In this document: positions 40,634 to 47,071 of the stretch, in pieces | How the letters are laid out: the number at the start of each line of letters is the position of its first letter | Position numbering within the stretch: the stretch's first letter is position 1 | Source: Anaerolineae bacterium | Lineage (GTDB): Bacteria; Chloroflexota; Anaerolineae; 4572-78; J111 | Direction: 5' to 3' | DNA: 64,000 nt | Assembly (NCBI GenBank): GCA_023151115.1 | Contig: JAKLJP010000008.1 | Location: forward strand, 62,001-126,000 | Notes under the pieces: generated by a model | The model's database searches: none | Seen by the model: only the letters and a program-made list of their open reading frames with translations | Told to the model about the DNA's origin: nothing | Position numbers and translations under genes: made by a program

Positions 40634-43515
40634 CTATCCAAATTCTATCCAACGAGACGCACGTCCATATCGCCGTGATCAATGGCGCAGGTGAAATCAC
40701 GACCTGGCAGTTTATGCCCTTTTACACCCTGGCCGATCTGTATCCCCAACACATCAAATGGATGCTCAACCGCACCGCCCTGACCCGGCCCGATGCCGAA
40801 GAAACCTTGCGTAATGTTAGAGTCTTCACCGGCGCCGTGTTCCTGAAGCTGAGCGAAACCGAGGAGCAGGACATTCAAGATGGTAAAACCGACTTGATTG
40901 ACGCGCCGATCCGCGTGACCTTCCCCAACGGCGCGAGCGAAGCCTACATCCTCAACTCGCTCTGGTCCTCCGCAACCAAGGGCCAAACCCTGACCGGCTA
41001 CACCAAAGAAATCAATTCGGCCCTACGCAAAATCTTCAACTATGCCGAAAGCGGCGTCAGGGTTGGCCGGGGAACGCGCGGCGGCTTCTCCAACGGAAAA
41101 GTGGAGAACTATCCCGTTCAGTGGCTGCCGATGGGAACCCTCCTCGATACAGATCACGGCTTCCCTTTGAACCTGGGCGATGGTGAGTTCATCATCCGCG
41201 CCTCCGACGCTGTGGTGCTGCGCCGGGCGTTGGTCTGCAAACCGTTCAGTTTGAACCAATGGCGGTTTAGTCCTCAGATTGCCAGCCAAATCAAACATCC
41301 TTACGACAAAGAGGGCGTCATCCTGGAACTCCTGCCCCACGTCGCTCAGGGACTGGAACGTATCAACGACCACTCCGAGTTTATCGCCCACGCTTTTCAG
41401 TTTGGGATGAAGGAGGAATCCCGCGAAAAGCTGCTGGAACTCTCGGATACGATGTACGACCACCAGGACCTCAATCTCAGCCTGTCCCCTGACAAAGCCC
41501 GTGCGATTTTCGACACCATTACCACCGGCAAGCCCAAGAGCATCCAGGGCTTTGTGGCGATGGCCGGCACGCTCGAAGGAAGCGCTGTCTTTCCCTCGAA
41601 GCAAACCCGATTCCCCAAGAGTGACCTGTACGACCTGGTGCGCTACCCGGTCAATAATTCGCGCTGCATCATGCCCGTGATTGCTGTTCAGGATGGCCCC
41701 CAGGCTGAGTTTCTGGACGAGATAGAGCAGTTTCAAGGCACAATGTTTGGGACCGATGGCGCGGCCTGCTTTATGGCTGTTGGGCAGTTCATCGTCGTCC
41801 CTGATGAATACTTCCCGGCGGAATATGCTCACGTCAAAATCATCGCCTGCTCCAAGAACGTCAAAGCTGATTCCACGTGGAAATCCGCCCAAGATGTCAA
41901 GGCAACTCAGGACGCGACTCGGCTGATAAGCTACACCGGCTACATCAGTGTCTGCCAGTGGGCGCACAAGGGCAATGCCGTGATGGTTGATCCTGAAGTA
42001 TGGAAAGAGGCCAACGGCGATTTTGACTTTGATGAGGGGGAAGCTGTCCCTGAGAGCGAGTTCCCGCTGACCTTTGAAGCCTTCAGGCGAGAATGGTTCA
42101 GCACCGCCGGCCTGGCCGTGTCGAAGCTGCCCAAAATCTACACCTTCGACGAGTTGGGCGCGCCCCGGACCAGGACCCTGGTGGACACCCTGGCCGGCGC
42201 AATGGCTGTCGGGATGGCCGCCAACATCAACCTGATTATCCTGAATACTGACCCTCGAACGTGGAGCGATGTGGCTACCCGAATCGGGTCTGACGACTTC
42301 TTTTACGCGCAGATGGTGGCCAAGGGTTACATCGTCGAGGACTATCCCACCGAGATGGTCAACTGGATGATGGAAATCTGTGAGGGCGACATCGAGGATG
42401 CCAGGCGGGTCATCAGAATGTTCTACGTTCTGTCCTTCTTTATCCAGTGTGGCGTAGATGGCTTCAAGACCAATCTCGACAACATCGGCGGGATGAAGGC
42501 GTTGACCAAAGAAATCCGCCGCATCTGGAAAATCCTGACCGAAGAACTGACCGTCTCCACCCGGCTGATTGATTACAACCCCAAGAAATCGCCGACCGCG
42601 CTGCGCGACCGCGACCATCTGCCGAGCTTCGAGCCGGATGAAGAAACCTTCGGCATCTCCGAAACGCTGATGAAATACGCCGTGAACGGCTTTACCTGGG
42701 ATGGTCTACCTTATCGGTTGGAATTACCCGATTACCTCTACCTGGGCGCGCTGCCGGACAGCTTCAAATACTTCGCTATCGGCCCGCGCACCCTCGAAGA
42801 ACTGGAAGCCTGCCGCCTGCTCCGCAAAATCTGCCGCGATGAGCTGGCCCGGCGCTCGATGATGACCCCGGCTGATTGGGTGCTCTTTGCCGAGAAGTTC
42901 TGGACGCCGCTGTTGGTGGATTTCCACGCCAACGCCCGCATCATCCTTCGCTATGACCGCACCGTTGGCCTCGATGGTAAGGCAGTTTACACCGTGGCCA
43001 AGGAACGCAAGTTCCCGACCCTGGTAGGGATTAGCTGGGAACGCATCGCCCATTTGCTCTGGTTCGCTTTTCACGACACCGGCGGTAAATCGGTTGGCTC
43101 AACCGTGCCGCTGTTCTGGGCCGAGCCGCTCAGGGAGCACCTGTTCGATATCCTAAAGTACCAACCGGGCCGGCTGGATCTGAAAGATGAATTCAAGCAG
43201 GTGGTGGTTGGGGTGGATAAAGCCGGCATCGAGCGCGACAAAACCTACCTGGTGGATGTCCGCATCGAGCGGGTACATGAGGAGCTTACCATCGAAGGCG
43301 AGACGCTGCTGGTTGAGCGCAGCCGGAATTATATCGAGTTCCCTGATGGCCGCTATATCATGTTCCCTAAAGATGGCCCGCTGCTGGGTGGAGCGCGTTT
43401 CAGCCTGACGATTACCCGCGACGGCTCACGCGATGTGGGCCATTTCATCAGGGCTATTCCGGTGACTGGTATAGACTTGGCCGAGCGCCTGGCCTCCCTC
43501 AATGCCCGGCTCTAA
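40630..43515 (+). CDS. Putative single-polypeptide RNA polymerase with a DFDFD barrel motif
   Basis: The 961-residue protein starts at the ATG within the RNase H stop. Around residues 448-469 it reads GNAVMVDPEVWKEANGDFDF-DE. The Gly, Ala, Pro, Val, Asn and three Asp (464, 466, 468) fall at the same spacing as in the beta-prime catalytic loop (NADFDGD) of cellular RNA polymerases. Downstream, AGAMAVGMAANIN and IQCGVDGFKTN (D610, K613) resemble motifs that follow the DxDGD loop in the QDE-1/YonO-like single-chain polymerases. The partner barrel with its lysine pair could not be placed with confidence. Length fits this group. Seen: the motifs and spacing; the polymerase activity is inferred. 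It may be a DNA primase-like or degenerate relative instead. Confidence 0.55.
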   Translation: MTIQILSNETHVHIAVINGAGEITTWQFMPFYTLADLYPQHIKWMLNRTALTRPDAEETLRNVRVFTGAVFLKLSETEEQDIQDGKTDLIDAPIRVTFPNGASEAYILNSLWSSATKGQTLTGYTKEINSALRKIFNYAESGVRVGRGTRGGFSNGKVENYPVQWLPMGTLLDTDHGFPLNLGDGEFIIRASDAVVLRRALVCKPFSLNQWRFSPQIASQIKHPYDKEGVILELLPHVAQGLERINDHSEFIAHAFQFGMKEESREKLLELSDTMYDHQDLNLSLSPDKARAIFDTITTGKPKSIQGFVAMAGTLEGSAVFPSKQTRFPKSDLYDLVRYPVNNSRCIMPVIAVQDGPQAEFLDEIEQFQGTMFGTDGAACFMAVGQFIVVPDEYFPAEYAHVKIIACSKNVKADSTWKSAQDVKATQDATRLISYTGYISVCQWAHKGNAVMVDPEVWKEANGDFDFDEGEAVPESEFPLTFEAFRREWFSTAGLAVSKLPKIYTFDELGAPRTRTLVDTLAGAMAVGMAANINLIILNTDPRTWSDVATRIGSDDFFYAQMVAKGYIVEDYPTEMVNWMMEICEGDIEDARRVIRMFYVLSFFIQCGVDGFKTNLDNIGGMKALTKEIRRIWKILTEELTVSTRLIDYNPKKSPTALRDRDHLPSFEPDEETFGISETLMKYAVNGFTWDGLPYRLELPDYLYLGALPDSFKYFAIGPRTLEELEACRLLRKICRDELARRSMMTPADWVLFAEKFWTPLLVDFHANARIILRYDRTVGLDGKAVYTVAKERKFPTLVGISWERIAHLLWFAFHDTGGKSVGSTVPLFWAEPLREHLFDILKYQPGRLDLKDEFKQVVVGVDKAGIERDKTYLVDVRIERVHEELTIEGETLLVERSRNYIEFPDGRYIMFPKDGPLLGGARFSLTITRDGSRDVGHFIRAIPVTGIDLAERLASLNARL

Positions 43516-43562
43516 GCTTCCGCTGGGGGGAGAGAATCGTTCTCTCCCCCGCTGGGGGTGAT

Positions 43563-43581
43563 GGTGAGGATTTCCTTATGG
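43563..43581 (+). promoter_or_regulatory. Putative phage promoter element, copy 7
   Basis: The sequence is GGTGAGGATTTCCTTATGG. Confidence 0.45.
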
Positions 43582-43603
43582 TTTTCCATTGGAGTTTCCT
43601 CTG

Positions 43604-43623
43604 GCCCCCGTTAGGGGGTTTTT
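43604..43623 (+). terminator. Short terminator-like hairpin
   Basis: CCCCC-GTTA-GGGGG is followed by TTTTT. Confidence 0.6.
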
Positions 43624-43641
43624 GTAGTGTTTTTCTTATGG
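43624..43641 (+). promoter_or_regulatory. Putative phage promoter element, copy 8
   Basis: The sequence is GTAGTGTTTTTCTTATGG, upstream of the gene at 43729. Confidence 0.45.
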
Positions 43642-43728
43642 TTCTCAGGCCGGGATAGGCTTCCACATAGGCGGCCTCAAGTGCCTGGGAACTAAAATCT
43701 ACTCACAGTCTTGAAAGGAGACTACACT

Positions 43729-44196
43729 ATGGCTCGCACACAAACTCAATCAACCGAATCCTTGCTCTCTGCTAAAGTCGCTGCTGCTCACGCCCGCCGG
43801 GAAACTCTCAAAGGTTTAGGCGCCGCGAACGTCCTGCCGACCACCTACTACGCTCCCACCCGCGCTCAAACCGAGGACTTGCTGGTGGCCCTCGTCGCCG
43901 ATGCCGATTGGCGCAATGAGATCGAGCAGGAAGAAGCCTCCGGCAACACCGTGTTCGTGTTCCGCAAACGGAATCTGACTGTTGGTGAACAGCCGACCAT
44001 TATCCGCTACGGCTACAACGCCCAAGTCGAGGATATCGTCCTGACTGTCACCGGCGCCGCGATGCCTGCCGGGTTTGACATCAGCGAAGTCAAGCCGCAC
44101 GAAGTTGTGGCAGCCGAGAAAGCGAACGACAAGCGCAAAGCCGCTGTTAAGAGCGAGAAGAAACGCCTGGAAGCGTTTGCTCGCCTGGGCTTCTAA
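43729..44196 (+). CDS. Hypothetical protein, probably abundant
   Basis: The 155-residue product starts MARTQTQSTESLLSAKVA, with TTGAAAGGAG before the ATG. It is helical at both ends, with a Lys-rich end (NDKRKAAVKSEKKRLEAFA) and a central strand region (GNTVFVFRKRNLTVGEQP). The long leader and good terminator suggest strong expression. No family is recognised. Confidence 0.65.
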   Translation: MARTQTQSTESLLSAKVAAAHARRETLKGLGAANVLPTTYYAPTRAQTEDLLVALVADADWRNEIEQEEASGNTVFVFRKRNLTVGEQPTIIRYGYNAQVEDIVLTVTGAAMPAGFDISEVKPHEVVAAEKANDKRKAAVKSEKKRLEAFARLGF

Positions 44197-44208
44197 GCTC
44201 ACCTCCCA

Positions 44209-44246
44209 AAAAAGCAGCTCGCCTCAAGGGCGAGCTGCTTTTTTTG
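44209..44246 (+). terminator. Intrinsic terminator
   Basis: AAAAGCAGCTCGCC pairs with GGGCGAGCTGCTTTT around TCAA, with a seven-T run. Confidence 0.85.
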
Positions 44247-44278
44247 ACCGTTATAAATCTTTTCAGGAGAATCTAACA

Positions 44279-44518
44279 ATGGCGCAACAGAACCAACGGT
44301 TTGTTTGTCCCAAATGCCGGCGCTGGCGCAACAGCCGTGGCCGGCCCTTTAAGTCGCAGGCCGCGGTTGACCAGCATGCCCAAACCTGTGCTGATGTCCC
44401 GCCCCTGTCCCCTGATCCGGTTTCCGAAGATTTTGACCTGGAGATGACTCAACTCCTGGCCGATGATGAATCGGATGGTGTCTTTTGGGGGCTGGCTTGG
44501 GAGCTGGGTGAATGGTAA
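44279..44518 (+). CDS. Small zinc-finger protein
   Basis: The 79-residue protein has TTTCAGGAGAATCTAACA before the ATG. Its first half is a C2H2/C2HC-type finger (FVCPKCRRWRNSRGRPFKSQ then AAVDQHAQTC). The second half is acidic (SEDFDLEMTQLLADDESDG). This suggests a small nucleic acid- or protein-binding regulator. It is closed by a terminator. Confidence 0.65.
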   Translation: MAQQNQRFVCPKCRRWRNSRGRPFKSQAAVDQHAQTCADVPPLSPDPVSEDFDLEMTQLLADDESDGVFWGLAWELGEW

Positions 44519-44543
44519 TCACGAAGTCCCCCGTTAGGGGGAA

Positions 44544-44577
44544 AGAGCCTTGGGGAACCCCAAGGCTCTTTTTTTTC
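44544..44577 (+). terminator. Intrinsic terminator
   Basis: AGAGCCTTGGGG-AA-CCCCAAGGCTCT is followed by seven further T. Confidence 0.85.
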
Positions 44578-44588
44578 TCGCTTATGGA

Positions 44589-44604
44589 TTCCCCAATTGG
44601 GGAA
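44589..44604. repeat. Palindrome TTCCCCAATTGGGGAA
   Basis: Between convergent genes, after a terminator. Confidence 0.9.
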
Positions 44605-44715
44605 ATCGGGCTAACGCCCTGCTGTATGGCCCTCAGATGCTTTTTTTTGGCACATCATGCGGTTCTCCATTAGGGGTGTGGGGATTCGCTGCCGATTTCA
44701 GGCCAAAACGTGGCC

Positions 44716-45030
44716 CTAACGGGCTTCGGTTTGAGGGATATAGATGCGTTCTGAGTTGGCGATGAGACAATACAGGCTGATGAACAGAGCTTGCGTTGGC
44801 ACGATTGTGCCATCTTCGCCAGGTCCCTGCCGGCTTTCCTGAGCCAGCGCTTCGGCCACGGTTAAGAACTGCTCGCACAGCTCGCGGGCATCGCCCTGGT
44901 GAACAGCATGGCCGTCACAAAACCTGACCGGGATTGGGCAATCTTCTTCCCACAGGATAAAGCCGGCCAGGTCATCCAGGTGAGATAAAGCCGCCTCAGT
45001 CCAGGCGGCAACTTGAGCAGGGGTAAGCAT
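44716..45030 (-). CDS. Hypothetical protein at the end of the receiver operon
   Basis: The ATG at 45030 has AGGAGTCACC before it and lies within the end of the receiver gene (35-base overlap). The 104-residue product (MLTPAQVAAWTEAALSHLDD...) is acidic and helical. It has a DGHAVHQGDARELCEQFLTV segment. The function is unknown; translational coupling with the receiver suggests a joint role. Confidence 0.6.
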   Translation of the reverse strand: MLTPAQVAAWTEAALSHLDDLAGFILWEEDCPIPVRFCDGHAVHQGDARELCEQFLTVAEALAQESRQGPGEDGTIVPTQALFISLYCLIANSERIYIPQTEAR

Positions 45031-45622
45031 GGTGACTCCTAAATTCTTGTTCGAGATTGGCGATTTCGGTTTCCAGGTCCTCGATTTCGATGAGCAGCGC
45101 TGGCGGGGCATCAATTCCCAGCAGCGCCTGGCGCTCCTTGAGTTTGTTTAGCCGGCGGTACTTGACCACTAGAATCTCTCGATTTATCTCCGTCTCGGAT
45201 TCATGATGCTTTGGAGTACCCGCAGGTGTACGGCGCGGCGCGGCAGCCAACAACTCCTTGATCCGCCGGTACAGCTTCATCGTGCTGACCGGCTTTTGAA
45301 AGAAGTCGTTGGCCCCGCGCTCGGCCGCTTCCTGCCGGGTGCGTTTGTCTCCATAGGCGGAGACTACGATCACCGGGAGGCAAGAATCAATTTGACGGAT
45401 GGCTTCGAGCACGCTTAGACCACTCACGCCGGGCAGCCGCAAATCCAGCAGCACCAGGTCCGGCAGCGAGCCGCCCAGCTTTTCTATCGCTTCATAGCCA
45501 TCCTTGGCAATCTCAAACTCGAATTGACTCTGCCCTGTTTCGCTGTCAGGAGCATATAGGTGCAGCAGGTTCTCGATCATGAAAGCGTTTTGATCTTCAA
45601 CTATTAATATTCTCGCGGCCAT
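44996..45622 (-). CDS. Response-regulator receiver with a C-terminal coiled-coil adaptor
   Basis: Residues 1-120 form a complete CheY-like receiver: acidic pair E9/D10 (LIVED), phospho-acceptor D60 (LVLLDLRLPG), S88 (VVSAY) and K110 (FQKP). There is no DNA-binding domain. Residues about 145-195 form a helical hairpin (YRRLNKLKERQALLGIDAPP... IEDLETEIANLEQEF). That pattern is reminiscent of adaptor helices found in multi-domain bacterial signalling and conflict-system proteins, from general knowledge and not checked. No kinase gene is in the window, so a host kinase would have to act on it. It overlaps both neighbours. Confidence 0.85.
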   Translation of the reverse strand: MAARILIVEDQNAFMIENLLHLYAPDSETGQSQFEFEIAKDGYEAIEKLGGSLPDLVLLDLRLPGVSGLSVLEAIRQIDSCLPVIVVSAYGDKRTRQEAAERGANDFFQKPVSTMKLYRRIKELLAAAPRRTPAGTPKHHESETEINREILVVKYRRLNKLKERQALLGIDAPPALLIEIEDLETEIANLEQEFRSHHAYPCSSCRLD

Positions 45623-45884
45623 CTAATACTGCGGTGAATTTGTTGATCTCCTGGAGAGCCGTTGCCAGTTGGCTCCGCAGGTCTATAATTTGTTCCTTGA
45701 GTTGCAGAATTTCCTCACTCAGTCGGCGGTTTTCCTCAATCAGCGTTTGCCGTTCCTGGCGCAGTTCGGCCCGGTCGCGCCGGGCCTCCCAGGACAGAAT
45801 CCAGGCAATGATGCCGCCACCGACATAGGCCGCCAACAGCAGAAAACCAAACACCAGGAATAGGGACATATCGGTGACAGGCAT
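45597..45884 (-). CDS. Membrane-anchored coiled-coil protein
   Basis: The 95-residue protein has one N-terminal membrane segment (LFLVFGFLLLAAYVGGGIIA), followed by a long coiled coil (RAELRQERQTLIEENRRL...). The build resembles inner-membrane spanins (Rz type) or a signalling anchor. The 26-base overlap with the receiver gene favours the signalling interpretation. No lysis genes are adjacent. Confidence 0.65.
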   Translation of the reverse strand: MPVTDMSLFLVFGFLLLAAYVGGGIIAWILSWEARRDRAELRQERQTLIEENRRLSEEILQLKEQIIDLRSQLATALQEINKFTAVLDGRENINS

Positions 45885-45899
45885 CGCTTATGTTCCTAC

Positions 45900-46538
45900 T
45901 TACGAGGCGCTCAGGACCAGGTTGCCCAAAGTCACGTGCGCTTTGTCGAGTTCAACCGGGCCGCTGGGTCCCAGCAGGTCTACCACGCTCAGGCCATTGC
46001 CGGCAGCTGAAAGGTCGAAAAAGCCAAAATTGGTGGCGCTGTAAATCGGCGCGGTCCCGCCGGTTTTGTATTGGAGGCCGTAGGCCAACGTCGCCAGGGT
46101 TGAACCGCTGAAATACTCTTTGGTCCCTAAAGCGTCATCCTCGACGATCAGGCCGCTCACCAGGTCCCACTCGCGGCGGTAGTTATTGGTCAGATTTTCC
46201 AGAAACAGCACATCTTCGTCTACGACGATGCCCTCGCCGGCGGTCGGGTCCAGGTCAATGACGCTCAGATCGTTGGCGGCCAGCAGATTCTGAAACTTGC
46301 GCTCGCTGACCAGGCGAAACTGCTCGTTGACGGCCACAGCCGCGACATCGAAGGCCATTAAAGCGAAAATGAGGATGTGGCGCAGTTCGCCCACAAAAAC
46401 CACGTTTGCGTCTTTCGCCCAGGCGGTCGCAGCGGTGCGGCCGTTGGTGGCTGCACCAATCGCGGTCGAGGCGAAACTGATATGGTCTACCATCAGGTAG
46501 AATTTGGATTGAAGTTTGCGGCGATCCATAGATGCCAT
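45900..46538 (-). CDS. Hypothetical protein with a very strong ribosome binding site
   Basis: The ATG at 46538 has a full AGGAGG 8 bases upstream, so the 212-residue form MASMDRRKLQSKFYLM... is chosen. It is helical at the start, then strand-rich (SVIDLDPTAGEGIVVDEDV). The composition resembles an abundant structural protein. It is first in the minus-strand operon with the coiled-coil and receiver genes. No family is recognised. Confidence 0.6.
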   Translation of the reverse strand: MASMDRRKLQSKFYLMVDHISFASTAIGAATNGRTAATAWAKDANVVFVGELRHILIFALMAFDVAAVAVNEQFRLVSERKFQNLLAANDLSVIDLDPTAGEGIVVDEDVLFLENLTNNYRREWDLVSGLIVEDDALGTKEYFSGSTLATLAYGLQYKTGGTAPIYSATNFGFFDLSAAGNGLSVVDLLGPSGPVELDKAHVTLGNLVLSAS

Positions 46539-46804
46539 AAGAAGAACCTCCTGTGTGGGGATAGATTGATAAGTCTCTCCCATCTTATTCCAAGAAAACT
46601 TCAAAACCCATACTTGGAAGGGTAGTTTTTCAAATCCTTTAAGCGTATGCTGTGTGTGGGTTTTGTGGGAGCATCATTGGGCGGTCGCGGGGCCTAGCGG
46701 CCCGGTTTGCGGGTCGTTAGACCCGCGACCAAACCCAAAAATTTTTCAAGGTAATTCAAGCGGCTCATTTGAGCCGCTTTTTTGATTCTGGAGAAAGGAA
46801 CCCC
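46539..46804. other. Divergent intergenic region
   Basis: It holds an inverted repeat, GGTCGCGGG (46683-46691) with CCCGCGACC (46723-46731), and a terminator-like hairpin with T-run (46758-46784). A weak promoter-like AT-rich stretch lies near 46570-46650. AGAAAGGAACCCC precedes the next ATG. Confidence 0.4.
46758..46784 (+). terminator. Intrinsic terminator-like hairpin
   Basis: AAGCGGCTC-ATTT-GAGCCGCTT is followed by TTTT, only 20 bases before the next gene. It may act as an attenuator. Confidence 0.6.
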
Positions 46805-47056
46805 ATGACCCGAGATGAAGCGCTGGCTCTTGGCCCGTCCCACGGCGCAAAGCGGTCAAAGATAACCCCCCCCCCGATACATGCCCCCGCTGCGGCTCTG
46901 GGCCATCTGGGTCTGCACGGGTGGGCAGACAAACGCTTTGGCGGCGATATGGCCGCTGCCCAGAAACGCCTGCAACAAAACGGTTTAGCCCGCCTGGATC
47001 CCGCTCCCTGGAACGGGGCCTGGCCTAAATATCGCCCGGTGACCGGGCAGGAATGA
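46805..47056 (+). CDS. Small hypothetical protein
   Basis: The 83-residue product (MTRDEALALGPSHGAKRSKI...) has AGAAAGGAACCCC before the ATG. It contains HLGLHGWADKRFGGDMAAAQ. It ends 15 bases before the methylase-helicase start, which suggests co-transcription. The function is unknown. Confidence 0.55.
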   Translation: MTRDEALALGPSHGAKRSKITPPPIHAPAAALGHLGLHGWADKRFGGDMAAAQKRLQQNGLARLDPAPWNGAWPKYRPVTGQE

Positions 47057-47071
47057 TGAAAGGAACCCTCT

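Larger units (their letters stand above)
43516..43728 (+). promoter_or_regulatory. Leader region with two promoter-like elements and hairpins
   Basis: A hairpin GGGGGAGAGAA / TTCTCTCCCCC (43526-43550) is followed by element 7 (43563-43581), a terminator-like CCCCC/GGGGG hairpin with T-run (43604-43623) and element 8 (43624-43641). TTGAAAGGAGACTACACT then precedes the ATG at 43729. Confidence 0.5.

Noticed and set aside
41843..41887. Lysine cluster (residues 409-418) as the beta-type catalytic pair of the 961-residue protein
   Set aside because: It lies only about 50 residues before the Asp triad, too close to be in a separate barrel; the true partner barrel remains unassigned.
41023..42618. 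Long minus-strand frame (531 codons) opposite the polymerase-like gene
   Set aside because: It is the antisense shadow of a GC-rich gene; there is no ribosome binding site and the composition is not protein-like.
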